Numbered from the stretch's first letter, positions 24,567 to 32,743 are shown. The stretch: 36,163 nucleotides of DNA from UBA9732 sp963606545 (GCA_963606545.1 CAVCYP010000016.1:1-36163), one strand, 5' to 3'. Notes: a model not told the origin generated them from the letters alone. Made by a program: numbers and translations.

Positions 24567-25034
24567 ATGGAAAATATTATTGATGTTTATTATGACAATG
24601 ACGAATACCAAAAGTTTGCTCCAGAAGAATTTGTTCTTTCTTATCTTGAAAAAGTTTTAAATAAAGTTGGACTTTCTGGTGTTGAATTTTCTGTCACGTT
24701 TGCAACTGAAGATCATATTCATGAGCTTAATAAAGAATATAGAGACATTGATGACAGTACTGATATTTTAAGTTTTGCTGCTGAAGATGAGGATGAAGAC
24801 GGAACTCCTTTCTTTGTTGGTGAAGAGTCCAGAGTTCTTGGAGACATGATTATTTGTCCTGAAGTTCTAAAAGCAAACGCTCAGACTTTTAAGGTAGAAG
24901 CAGAGGAAGAGCTTAGACGTTTATTGATTCATGGAGTTTTGCATCTTTCTGGAGAAAATCACAGCACAAATGATCCAACAGAGCCAATGTTAATTCATCA
25001 GGAAGAAATTCTTAAAGCTTGTTCTGAGAATTAA
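24567..25034 (+). CDS. ybeY: Endoribonuclease / rRNA maturation factor YbeY
   Basis: YbeY is a metal-dependent RNase needed for 16S rRNA 3'-end maturation and 70S quality control. The zinc motif HGVLHLSGENH provides His122, His126 and His132, and DDSTDILSFA is the family's other signature. The length of 155 residues is standard. It ends the long ispG operon. Its last 23 bases overlap, tail to tail, the end of the minus-strand PBP-like gene, and no terminator separates them. Confidence 0.95.
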   Translation: MENIIDVYYDNDEYQKFAPEEFVLSYLEKVLNKVGLSGVEFSVTFATEDHIHELNKEYRDIDDSTDILSFAAEDEDEDGTPFFVGEESRVLGDMIICPEVLKANAQTFKVEAEEELRRLLIHGVLHLSGENHSTNDPTEPMLIHQEEILKACSEN

Positions 25035-26076
25035 GTCCATCAATTAAAGTCTCAATTGCATCATCTAAAATTGTTGAATTGGTGTAATATTTAGCACCAT
25101 AAGAACCAATGAACAGTAAATATTTTGGACTATCAGTACCAATTAAAGCTATTGTTGAGGTGGTTCCATCAATATTTTTTGTTAGTGAAAGTACACTTTG
25201 GTTAGCAGTATAAAGTACAGAATTGTCTAAATTTTGAGAAAGTTCTGTTTTACTGTTGTGCTCAAGTACCTTTTGAGTTGCCTTTAAATTGGAAACCTTC
25301 ACTTCTTGGTAATCAAAGGAACCAACCAAAGTTGATTGAACCTTTAGATTTGAGGCTTCGTTTAAATCTGCAAAAGGGTAGTAAGAAACTGCCAAAATTT
25401 CTTGGCTGGTCAAATCTACAAGTTGTGCAACCACGTACTGGGGATTTTGCAGTTGATATATGTTCTGTACTGCAAGGTCCAAAAGATATTGAATGTCCAA
25501 ATCAATGGTAAGAACAATATCTGAGCCATAGGTTGTATTGGTATTAAATTCCGCCTGCGGGAAAAGAGTTTCCTTATAGGTATCTTCAACCAAACTAATG
25601 AGTTGTGAAGCATGGAACTGAGCTGGATAGGTCCTAGAATAACTCTTTTTAATATAAATATACGCTTCAAGTGAATTTTCTGTTATATCTTCAGCAAGTA
25701 ACTGGGCTGTTTCTTCAGATACCTCTGACTTTAAAAGAATTAGACTATCTTCCTTCTGCACAAGTTGGTTAGATATTTCATCTGGTGTCATGTTAAGGTG
25801 TAAACTTAAGACTTGGGTTAGTACATCCAGCTCACTGTAACTTGGGTCAACGTAAACGTCATACTTTGGGACATCCATTGCCAAAATTCTGTTATTTCTG
25901 TCATAGATAGTTCCACCAATTACAGTTGTGGCAACTTTTGGATTGTTATACTGACCAAATATTACCTTGTCTGTCAGCATAATTCTGCCCACTAAAAGGA
26001 CTATAATTGTTAAGCAAATCCAGCTTAAGGTAAAAAGCAAGCCAGAAATATTACCTTTATTCGTTGAAGAACCCAT
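25012..26076 (-). CDS. PBP-like membrane protein lacking the transpeptidase domain
   Basis: The 354-residue product has one N-terminal TM helix (about 12-34). The class B PBP dimerisation signature follows (GGTIYDRNNRILAMD, near 54-68), with SRTYP at 147-151 and VLTID near 188-192. A stretch like the beginning of a transpeptidase fold comes next (VAQLVDLTSQEILAVSYYPF). Where FtsI/PBP2 proteins have the catalytic SxxK there is only STLVGSFDYQEV, and no SxN or KTG boxes follow. Real class B PBPs are near 600 residues; this gene simply ends. It is probably a catalytically dead scaffold or partner in septal or elongation wall synthesis. The start ATG lacks a ribosome site. It diverges from the LysM gene and overlaps ybeY by 23 bases at the 3' end. 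Confidence 0.75.
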   Translation of the reverse strand: MGSSTNKGNISGLLFTLSWICLTIIVLLVGRIMLTDKVIFGQYNNPKVATTVIGGTIYDRNNRILAMDVPKYDVYVDPSYSELDVLTQVLSLHLNMTPDEISNQLVQKEDSLILLKSEVSEETAQLLAEDITENSLEAYIYIKKSYSRTYPAQFHASQLISLVEDTYKETLFPQAEFNTNTTYGSDIVLTIDLDIQYLLDLAVQNIYQLQNPQYVVAQLVDLTSQEILAVSYYPFADLNEASNLKVQSTLVGSFDYQEVKVSNLKATQKVLEHNSKTELSQNLDNSVLYTANQSVLSLTKNIDGTTSTIALIGTDSPKYLLFIGSYGAKYYTNSTILDDAIETLIDGLNSQNKL

Positions 26077-26093
26077 GACTTTGATATTATAAT
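26064..26093 (+). promoter_or_regulatory. Divergent promoter with overlapping -10 boxes on both strands
   Basis: On the plus strand TTGAAG (26064-26069) and TATAAT (26088-26093) are spaced by 18 bp. On the minus strand a second perfect TATAAT occupies 26091-26086, sharing four positions with the first. The 29-bp intergenic region would place both start sites within a few bases of the start codons, implying nearly leaderless mRNAs. Confidence 0.5.
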
Positions 26094-26105
26094 TAGATTG
26101 ATTGA

Positions 26106-27374
26106 TTGTACAGAGGTGAAATTACGGGTAGATCAAGCTACGATGACATTACAGAGAACCGTGTCTCAAGAAGACGTGACCCCAATAAGAAGGTTGGACT
26201 CATTGCTGGGCTATTGGGAGTTCTCATTTGTGTTGTCACAGTTTTAATTTATACAAGTATGCTAAAAACCAAGGATCTGGTTTCTGGAAGTTCTCCTAGT
26301 ACAAAGCCTATAGTTGGTTTGACTTCAAAAGCTGAACCAGAAACGCAGCCAGCTACAAGCACGCAGGCTACCACCGCTGATGCTGCAACCAAAGAGTCTG
26401 AAGCCACTAGTACAACTTCAGTTGAAACAACTGAAGCTGTTTCAATGAATATAGATGATGCACTTCCTAAGGTATCAGAGCAGAGTCAAAGTAGCGCAAC
26501 GGATTATTTATCGGCATCGGATTATAGCAATACAGAGGAAGGGCAAGAAAACGTTGTAAATCAGGGGGTGGAGCTCAAGAAGCCGGTTATTGCGCAGAAT
26601 TTAAGTGTGAGTCAGCAGGCTTCAAGTTCGCGGGATATTGTTAAGTACACAGATTACATCATAGAGGAAGGCGATTCTCTTGATTCTATTGCTCAGAAGT
26701 TTGGTTTAAGCCGTGAGACAATCATTTCAGTTAACCAAATTCGTAACACCACTTCCTTGTGGATTGGTTCAACGCTATCAATTCCAGATAGAGACGGCAC
26801 CATGTACACTGTTAAAGAGGGGGATACTCTTTCTTCCATCATTCAGCAACTTAATTTAAGTCTTGGTTGGAAAGCCCTTAGCGATGTTAATGGCTTAAGA
26901 AGTGATGTGGTTGAGCCGGGTCAGAAGCTGTTTATTCCGCAGCAATCGGTTCAGGAGACTGGCACGCTCAGTGCTCAGGAAGAACTGAATTTTGTCTTGC
27001 CTTCTTCCAGTGCCGTGACGGTTGGGCTTTACAATCAGAAGGTTCCAAACCCACTTGGCAACAACGCCGTTCAACTTGACGGAATCCTTATGCAAGCAGA
27101 AACTGGTACACCTGTCTGCGCAGCTGAAGCCGGCACTGTAATTGACCGGGGCTTTAACGAAAACGGTTCTGCCTTTGTCAAAATTCTTCACGCAAACGGT
27201 TATACTACCAGCTATAACTACTTAGCTGACCTGTGCGTCAATACTACAGACCGAGTTTCTCAAGGCGATGTCCTTGGCTATTTTGCTGATGGCACAACAA
27301 ATCTTCTAAGCCCAACAATTTTCTTTAAAATTGAGCAAGATGGTATTTCTTTGGATCCATATTCATTCTTGTAA
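26106..27374 (+). CDS. Membrane-anchored LysM protein with degenerate M23 (LytM) domain
   Basis: The product has up to 422 residues: a cytoplasmic tail, one TM helix (about 30-50), and a Ser/Thr/Glu-rich linker. Two LysM peptidoglycan-binding modules (about 184-227 and 234-278) precede a C-terminal M23-like fold (322-422). The fold is clear (GTPVCAAEAGTVIDRG, ILHANGYTTSYNYL, VSQGDVLGYF), but the zinc ligands are gone. The HxGxD motif reads LDGIL (324-328), and the HLHFE motif reads TIFFK (404-408). It is therefore likely a non-catalytic regulator of amidases, like EnvC or NlpD. The TTG start at 26106 has no ribosome site; a GAGGT lies downstream of it, before in-frame ATT 26121 and ACG 26124, so the true start is unsettled. 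Confidence 0.85.
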   Translation: MYRGEITGRSSYDDITENRVSRRRDPNKKVGLIAGLLGVLICVVTVLIYTSMLKTKDLVSGSSPSTKPIVGLTSKAEPETQPATSTQATTADAATKESEATSTTSVETTEAVSMNIDDALPKVSEQSQSSATDYLSASDYSNTEEGQENVVNQGVELKKPVIAQNLSVSQQASSSRDIVKYTDYIIEEGDSLDSIAQKFGLSRETIISVNQIRNTTSLWIGSTLSIPDRDGTMYTVKEGDTLSSIIQQLNLSLGWKALSDVNGLRSDVVEPGQKLFIPQQSVQETGTLSAQEELNFVLPSSSAVTVGLYNQKVPNPLGNNAVQLDGILMQAETGTPVCAAEAGTVIDRGFNENGSAFVKILHANGYTTSYNYLADLCVNTTDRVSQGDVLGYFADGTTNLLSPTIFFKIEQDGISLDPYSFL

Positions 27375-27404
27375 TTGCGCAGTTGGGTGAATTAGTGCTA
27401 TGCT
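27375..27404 (+). promoter_or_regulatory. Candidate flhF promoter
   Basis: TTGCGC (27375-27380) and TATGCT (27399-27404) are spaced by 18 bp. The pair overlaps the stop of the LysM gene and lies about 30 bp before the flhF start. Confidence 0.35.
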
Positions 27405-27434
27405 TTTTAAAAATGTCTTTTTCTGGAGGACTTT

Positions 27435-28745
27435 ATGAAATACATTACTATTGTTGCTCCAACTTATGAAGAAGCCGTTCGTAAGGCTAGAGACCAGTTT
27501 GGTGACAAACTTAGGGTTCATAGCAGAAAAGATGTTGTCGTTAAAGGTTTTCTTGGAATTAGTAAGAAAAAGCATTGTGAATTGACTTGCTTTATGGCTG
27601 AGGAAGAACCAGCACCAGTTGCAAAACCTGTAGAGGAAATTAAGGTAAAGAAGACTGCTGAAACTAGCTCAGAAGATGAGGCGGATATTAAACGCTTTGA
27701 GCAGGAGGCTAAAACTCCAGACCCAGTTTCTGGGAAATATCGGGATGAAGTAGACCCGGGGGAAGTTCAGAAAGCTGAAGAGGTAAAGCCGGCAGAACCG
27801 GTTGCAAGCCAGAGTGAAGCTACAGTGGTGCCTGAACCTGCAGTTAAGGAAGTGGGCAGCTCAGAAGAGAGGCTAAAGCGCGCTAGGGTAGAAGCTGAAC
27901 AGCTATTAAAGCATGCCTCTAACTTGTTGTATGAAAACGATTTCTCTAGTGATTTTATCGATTGGATTCTAAAGGACTTAAGGGAGCAGTTAGAGATGGC
28001 GCTTCCTGCTGTTCCGTCTAAGGAAGAGTTTGAACTTTTGGTTGTGGATAGAGTTGTTGGTTCTGTTGAGATTGACCATAATAGCCAGCTTCATCCACCA
28101 AGAATCTTTGTTTTGGTGGGACCAACTGGGGTAGGAAAGACTACAACTATTGCTAAAATTGCTGCAATTTATGGCACTGTTCCGCCGGTGGAGATTAGGA
28201 AAAAAGTTAGTATCATCACTATGGATTCGTTCAGAGTTGGTGCCTACGAGCAGATTGAGAGCTTTGGTAAAGCCCTTGATGTTCCGGTTTATAGGGCAGA
28301 TGATGAAGCTGGTTTCTTTGAGGCTTTGGAAAAGACCCAGGATTCAGAGCTGGTTTTGGTGGATACCATTGGTAGAAGTCCAAGAGATACTGAATTGAAT
28401 GTAAAGATGCGTACCATGCTCAATGTACCAGATAGGAAGAATCTTAAATGCTACTTGACGGTCAGTGCTTCAATGAAACGTGTAGACCTGGATCAGGTAT
28501 TTGAGCAGTTCAAAGGCTATGGAATTTGCTCGGTTATTGTAACAAAAGCAGATGAGACTTCAACTATTGGTAATATTTTGTCTATTTGCCATAGCAAAAA
28601 AATACCACTTTTGTTTGTTACTGATGGACAAATGGTTCCAAGAGATATTCACAAAGCTTCAAGTGCATTTATGCTAAGTTTATTACGTGGGTTCAATTTG
28701 GATTTTAACTCTTTGTGGAATACACAAATAGGCTCAGACGAGTAG
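27435..28745 (+). CDS. flhF: SRP-family GTPase FlhF
   Basis: FlhF places flagella and controls their number; it is the third SRP GTPase besides Ffh and FtsY. The N-terminal B domain (MKYITIVAPTYEEAVRKA, then DVVVKGFLGISKKKHCELT) is the FlhF hallmark. An acidic linker and a helical N domain (about 150-200) precede the G domain. That domain shows Walker A GPTGVGKTTT from Gly229, MDSFRVGAYEQIESF, DTIGRSPRD and KADETSTIGN. Compared with FlhF's usual DTAGRS, the second position is Ile rather than Ala. The length of 436 residues is normal. GGAGG is upstream of the ATG. No flhA, flhG/minD-like or other flagellar gene is adjacent, which is unlike the usual spirochaete flhA-flhF-flhG order. Confidence 0.9.
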   Translation: MKYITIVAPTYEEAVRKARDQFGDKLRVHSRKDVVVKGFLGISKKKHCELTCFMAEEEPAPVAKPVEEIKVKKTAETSSEDEADIKRFEQEAKTPDPVSGKYRDEVDPGEVQKAEEVKPAEPVASQSEATVVPEPAVKEVGSSEERLKRARVEAEQLLKHASNLLYENDFSSDFIDWILKDLREQLEMALPAVPSKEEFELLVVDRVVGSVEIDHNSQLHPPRIFVLVGPTGVGKTTTIAKIAAIYGTVPPVEIRKKVSIITMDSFRVGAYEQIESFGKALDVPVYRADDEAGFFEALEKTQDSELVLVDTIGRSPRDTELNVKMRTMLNVPDRKNLKCYLTVSASMKRVDLDQVFEQFKGYGICSVIVTKADETSTIGNILSICHSKKIPLLFVTDGQMVPRDIHKASSAFMLSLLRGFNLDFNSLWNTQIGSDE

Positions 28746-28823
28746 AGTAGTAAAGTTTAGATTTCGCAAAATTTTTGTTATTCACTTTTTTTATAACTCC
28801 TATGCAGTATTTTTGCGTTTTTA

Positions 28824-28853
28824 TTGACGCTTTAGGTTCATTTTCATTATTAT
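28824..28853 (+). promoter_or_regulatory. gap promoter
   Basis: TTGACG (28824-28829) and TATTAT (28848-28853) are spaced by 18 bp, each five of six to consensus. They sit 34 bp upstream of the gap ATG and lead into a GGAGG ribosome site. Confidence 0.6.
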
Positions 28854-28887
28854 TTGTGATGTCAAATCGATATGGAGGATTTTTCAT

Positions 28888-29898
28888 ATGATAAAAGTTG
28901 GTATTAACGGTTTTGGTAGAATTGGACGTTTTGTTTTCCGCGCTGCAATGAACAGAAACGACATTGAGATTGTTGGAATTAACGACCTTTGTCCAGTTGA
29001 CTACTTGGGCTACATGCTTAAGTATGACACAATGCATGGTCAGTTTGATGGCACAATCGAGTGCGACATGGAGAAGTCTCTCCTTATCGTCAATGGTAAA
29101 GAGATTCGTGTAACAGCTTGCAAGGATCCTAACGAGCTTAAGTGGGATGAAGTTGGTGCAGAGTATGTTGTTGAGTCAACAGGTCTCTTCCTTACAAAGG
29201 AGAAGGCACAGGCTCATATCAATGCTGGTGCTAAGTACGTTGTTATGTCTGCTCCTTCTAAGGACGACACTCCAATGTTCGTTTGCGGTGTTAACGAAAA
29301 TAGCTACGTCAAGGGAACTCAGTTTGTTTCTAACGCTTCATGCACAACAAACTGTCTTGCTCCTATTGCTAAGGTTCTCAATGATAACTTTGGTATTACA
29401 GATGGTCTTATGACAACAGTTCACTCAACAACTGCTACACAGAAGACAGTTGATGGTCCTTCCTTGAAGGATTGGAGAGGTGGACGTGCTGCTTCTGGTA
29501 ACATCATTCCTTCCTCAACTGGTGCTGCAAAGGCTGTTGGTAAGGTTATTCCTTCCCTCAATGGTAAGCTCACTGGTATGTCCATGAGAGTTCCTACTCT
29601 TGATGTTTCTGTTGTTGACCTCACAGTTAACCTTGCAAAGCCTGCAACTTATGCAGAGATTTGTGCAGCTATGAAGAAAGCTTCTGAAGGCGAGCTCAAG
29701 GGTATCCTTGGCTACACAGAAGATGCTGTTGTTTCTTCAGATTTCCTTGGTGACACAAGAACTTCTATCTTTGATGCAAAGGCTGGTATTGCTCTTACAG
29801 ATACTTTCGTCAAGGTTGTTTCTTGGTATGATAACGAAATTGGTTATTCCAACAAGGTTCTTGACCTCATTGCTCATATGAAGAAGGTCAACGGTTAA
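28888..29898 (+). CDS. gap: Glyceraldehyde-3-phosphate dehydrogenase
   Basis: This glycolytic enzyme oxidises G3P to 1,3-bisphosphoglycerate with NAD. It shows the dinucleotide-binding GINGFGRIGR at the N-terminus, catalytic Cys152 in SNASCTTNC, STTATQKTVDGPS, RAASGNIIPSSTGAAKA and the C-terminal WYDNEIGYS. The length of 336 residues is standard. Codon use is very uniform (GGT, GCT, CTT, AAG), as expected for a highly expressed gene. Its own promoter and a GGAGG site precede it. A terminator lies between it and pgk, which probably sets gap expression above the downstream genes. Confidence 0.98.
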   Translation: MIKVGINGFGRIGRFVFRAAMNRNDIEIVGINDLCPVDYLGYMLKYDTMHGQFDGTIECDMEKSLLIVNGKEIRVTACKDPNELKWDEVGAEYVVESTGLFLTKEKAQAHINAGAKYVVMSAPSKDDTPMFVCGVNENSYVKGTQFVSNASCTTNCLAPIAKVLNDNFGITDGLMTTVHSTTATQKTVDGPSLKDWRGGRAASGNIIPSSTGAAKAVGKVIPSLNGKLTGMSMRVPTLDVSVVDLTVNLAKPATYAEICAAMKKASEGELKGILGYTEDAVVSSDFLGDTRTSIFDAKAGIALTDTFVKVVSWYDNEIGYSNKVLDLIAHMKKVNG

Positions 29899-29910
29899 TT
29901 CGTTAGTTTA

Positions 29911-29948
29911 TAGGCCTGCCATTTGGTAGGCCTAATTTTATTTTTTTT
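29911..29948 (+). terminator. Intercistronic terminator between gap and pgk
   Basis: A 10-bp stem with one G-U pair (29911-29920 with 29925-29934, TAGGCCTGCC/GGTAGGCCTA) has a four-base loop. ATTTTA and a run of eight Ts follow. pgk begins 22 bp further on with no separate promoter visible, so this is probably a partial terminator. Confidence 0.85.
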
Positions 29949-29970
29949 AAGCAGATAACGGAGCACATTT

Positions 29971-31152
29971 ATGGTCCTAAATACTATTAGAGAAGCAAAT
30001 CTCGCAAATAAAAGAGTTCTTATCAGAGTTGATTTTAACGTACCTGTAAAAGATGGTAAGGTAACAGACGCAACAAGAATTATTGCTGCACTTCCTACTA
30101 TTAATTATATCCTTGAACAGCCAGGAACTTCCTTGGTTGTCATGAGCCACTTTGGAAGACCAAAGGGAAAGAAGAATCCTGATTTCTCAATGGCTCCTGT
30201 TGGAAAGAAGTTTGAAGAACTTCTTGGCAAGCCTGTTAAGGTTGCTTCTGATGTTATTGGACCAGAAGTAGAGAAAGAAGTTAAGGCTCTTAAGGCTGGC
30301 GAAGTTCTTTTGCTTGAGAACTGCAGATTCTACCCAGATGAAGAGGCTAACAACCCAGAATTTGCAAAAGCTCTTGCTGCTTTTGGTGACCTTTATGTTA
30401 ATGATGCCTTTGGAACAGCTCATAGAGCTCATGCTTCCACAGAAGGTGTTGCACATTATCTGCCTTCCTATGCTGGTTTCCTAATTGAGAAGGAAGTCAA
30501 ATTCATGGCTCCTCTTCTTGAGAATCCAGAGAAGCCTTTTGTAGCTATCATTGGTGGTTCAAAAGTTTCTTCTAAAATATCGGTTTTGGAGTCTTTGGTT
30601 AAGACTTGTGACACCATTGTTATTGGTGGTGGTATGGCTTACACGTTCCTTAAAGTTCAGGGCTATAAGATTGGTAAGTCTTTGGTAGAGGATGACTTCC
30701 TTGAGACAGCTAAGAGCTTCCTCTCTGCAGCAGAGAAGAAGGGGGTTAAGGTAGTGCTTCCTTGCGACCACGTTTGCGCAAGTGCATTTGCTGAGGATGC
30801 AGAGCCAGTTTTGATTGATGGCGTTGATATTCCAGATGACCTTATGGGTATGGATATTGGTCCTAAGACTACAGCTATCATTGTTGATGCACTTAAAGAT
30901 GCAAAGTCTGTCGTTTGGAACGGACCAATGGGTGTCTTTGAGTTTGCTTCCTTTGCTAAGGGCACTGAAGCTGTTGCTAAGGCACTTGCAGCTTCCTCTG
31001 CTACAACTGTTGTTGGTGGTGGTGATTCTGTTGCTGCTGTTAATAAGTTTGGTCTTGCAGATAAGATTAGCCACGTTTCAACTGGTGGTGGTGCTTCTTT
31101 GGAATTCCTTGAAGGAAAAGAACTTCCTGGAATTAAGGCACTTGAGAAATAA
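29971..31152 (+). CDS. pgk: Phosphoglycerate kinase
   Basis: PGK transfers phosphate from 1,3-bisphosphoglycerate to ADP. N-terminal substrate motifs are RVDFNVPVKDGKVTDATRI and SHFGRPKG, with NDAFGTAHRAHAST further in. The C-terminal nucleotide lobe shows WNGPMGVFE, GGGDSVAAV and STGGGASLEFLEGK. The length of 393 residues is typical for bacteria. It follows gap after a terminator and is closely linked to tpiA (14-bp gap), forming the lower-glycolysis cluster. The GGAG ribosome site lies near 29960. Confidence 0.98.
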   Translation: MVLNTIREANLANKRVLIRVDFNVPVKDGKVTDATRIIAALPTINYILEQPGTSLVVMSHFGRPKGKKNPDFSMAPVGKKFEELLGKPVKVASDVIGPEVEKEVKALKAGEVLLLENCRFYPDEEANNPEFAKALAAFGDLYVNDAFGTAHRAHASTEGVAHYLPSYAGFLIEKEVKFMAPLLENPEKPFVAIIGGSKVSSKISVLESLVKTCDTIVIGGGMAYTFLKVQGYKIGKSLVEDDFLETAKSFLSAAEKKGVKVVLPCDHVCASAFAEDAEPVLIDGVDIPDDLMGMDIGPKTTAIIVDALKDAKSVVWNGPMGVFEFASFAKGTEAVAKALAASSATTVVGGGDSVAAVNKFGLADKISHVSTGGGASLEFLEGKELPGIKALEK

Positions 31153-31166
31153 GTTTGGAGTTTAAG

Positions 31167-31919
31167 ATGAGAAGTTTATATATTGCTGGAAACTGGAAGA
31201 TGAATATGGTGCCAAGTGAGGCCGCTAAGTATGCTGGTGAACTTGCTAAGGCAACAAAAGATGCAAAAGTTAAGGTCATGATTGCACCAACTTATGTATG
31301 TCTTCCAGCTGTTGTTGAGGCTGTTAAGGGAAGTAACATTATTGTTTCTGCTCAGAATGTCAATGATCATGAGAAGGGTGCTTACACTGGTGAGATTTCT
31401 TGTGCAATGCTCAAGGATATTGGTGTAAATGCAGTTATCATTGGTCATAGCGAAAGAAGACAGTATTACGGAGAGACTAACGAGTTTATTAACAAGAAGG
31501 TTTTGTTTGCTCTTGCTAACGGCATGGAAGTAGATCTTTGTGTTGGCGAAACTCTTGAAGAAAGAGAAGCTGGCAAGCTTGAAGAAGTCCTTTCTGCCCA
31601 GGTAAATGTTGGTCTTGAAGGCGTGTCTGAAGAACAGATGAAACATGTTACAATAGCTTATGAACCAGTTTGGGCTATTGGAACTGGTAAGACAGCAACC
31701 CCTGCTGATGCTAATGCTGCACATGCTTTTATTAGAAGTTTAATTGAGAAGAAATTTGGAAAGGCAGTTGCAGAAAATCAGATAATACAGTATGGTGGTT
31801 CAGTAAAACCAGCTAATGTTCGTGAGCTTATGTCTTGTGAGCATATAGATGGAGCACTTGTTGGTGGGGCATCACTGACTTTAGAGCAGTTCCTCCCTAT
31901 CATCAATTGCGTTGATTGA
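31167..31919 (+). CDS. tpiA: Triosephosphate isomerase
   Basis: This TIM-barrel enzyme interconverts DHAP and G3P. Active-site residues are Lys11 (GNWKMN), His94 (IIGHSERR) and Glu166 (YEPVWAIGTGK). The phosphate-gripping YGGSVKPAN and DGALVGGASL close the barrel. At 250 residues the length is normal. An in-frame TTG at 31155 exists, but the ATG at 31167 is favoured: TTGGAG sits six bases before it and the family starts there. It is co-transcribed with pgk and followed 22 bp later by secG. Confidence 0.98.
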   Translation: MRSLYIAGNWKMNMVPSEAAKYAGELAKATKDAKVKVMIAPTYVCLPAVVEAVKGSNIIVSAQNVNDHEKGAYTGEISCAMLKDIGVNAVIIGHSERRQYYGETNEFINKKVLFALANGMEVDLCVGETLEEREAGKLEEVLSAQVNVGLEGVSEEQMKHVTIAYEPVWAIGTGKTATPADANAAHAFIRSLIEKKFGKAVAENQIIQYGGSVKPANVRELMSCEHIDGALVGGASLTLEQFLPIINCVD

Positions 31920-31941
31920 ACAAAAACGGAGTAGGTAGTAT

Positions 31942-32244
31942 ATGACAGCTTTAAGTATCATTCTTTTAGTACTTTTTGTTATTGTTAGTCTTCTTTTGAT
32001 CTTCCTTGTTTCAATTCAGAGTGAAGATAACAGTGGACTTGGTGGAATTTTTGGTGGCAATAGTGACACAGCATTTGGTGGCAGATCCAATCATGTTATT
32101 AACAAGATTACTGCTTATTTGTTGGCTGCTTTTATTGTTCTTGCAATTCTCGTAGCTTTCGTTAATAAGTCATCTGATGATTCTATTCTTAGCACACAAA
32201 AAGCTACAGCAGCTGCTACTACTACGGAATCCACAGAAAATTAA
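31942..32244 (+). CDS. secG: Preprotein translocase subunit SecG
   Basis: SecG is the small accessory subunit of the SecYEG channel. The 100-residue protein has two TM helices (about 4-25 and 56-77) around the conserved loop SEDNSGLGGIFGGNSDTAFG, followed by a Ser/Thr/Ala-rich tail. Position directly after the glycolytic genes is common in bacteria. The ribosome site CGGAG lies 10-14 bases upstream. A GC-rich hairpin comes after the stop. Confidence 0.93.
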   Translation: MTALSIILLVLFVIVSLLLIFLVSIQSEDNSGLGGIFGGNSDTAFGGRSNHVINKITAYLLAAFIVLAILVAFVNKSSDDSILSTQKATAAATTTESTEN

Positions 32245-32264
32245 TTAATTTTGCTTGAAATTGA

Positions 32265-32290
32265 GGCCGCTTGATAAAGGCGGCCCATTT
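32265..32290 (+). terminator. GC hairpin after secG, weak terminator
   Basis: A perfect six-bp stem GGCCGC/GCGGCC (32265-32270 with 32280-32285) has a nine-base loop and is followed by CATTTT. The T tract is short, so termination is probably partial. Confidence 0.5.
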
Positions 32291-32305
32291 TCATAAAGAG
32301 GTCTT

Positions 32306-32731
32306 ATGAGAATTTGTGTCCTTTACGGCGGAACTAACGCTGGTAGTGCGAAATTAAAGAGCCTTGCTGAAGGCATGGCTAAGGGTATTTCTTCATCTGG
32401 GGAGCATATTGTTGAGATCTTTGATATGTCGCTTGAGCAGGGAAAGCGCATTTCTGCCTTTGACTATGTTGTGGTCATTTCTCAGGCAGAGGGTTTATTT
32501 TCCAAAAAAGTCCCTTCATTAGTTTCTGTTTTTTTGAAAGCTGCAGGTACAATTTCTGGCAAGAGATGCAGTTGTTTTATTAGTTCTAATTGTCTAAGAA
32601 AAAACAGAGTCTTACAAAATTTAATGAATATAATGGAAAGCGAGGGAATGTATCTTAAGCTTTCAGATGTTTTAAAAAATGCTGATATGGCTTTTGCTGT
32701 TGGCAAGAGACTTCATGTAGAGCGGAATTAA
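32306..32731 (+). CDS. Flavodoxin-like / NADPH-dependent FMN reductase-type fold protein
   Basis: The 141-residue protein begins with a beta strand and a phosphate-loop-like turn (MRICVLYGGTNAGSAKLKSLAEGM). The layout resembles flavodoxin-fold FMN-binding proteins: the expected central strand DYVVVISQAEGLFSKKVPSLV follows, then GKRCSCFISSNCLR. It lacks a strict flavodoxin T/SxTGxT signature, so flavin binding is uncertain. It starts with AAAGAGG upstream and ends 12 bp before the prolyl isomerase gene, within the same plus-strand run. Specific function unknown. Confidence 0.6.
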   Translation: MRICVLYGGTNAGSAKLKSLAEGMAKGISSSGEHIVEIFDMSLEQGKRISAFDYVVVISQAEGLFSKKVPSLVSVFLKAAGTISGKRCSCFISSNCLRKNRVLQNLMNIMESEGMYLKLSDVLKNADMAFAVGKRLHVERN

Positions 32732-32743
32732 GGAGTTAAAGTA

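Noticed and set aside
30559..31074. 171-residue minus-strand ORF inside pgk
   Set aside because: Asn/Ser-rich antisense product of a strongly biased, highly expressed gene; a codon-bias artefact.
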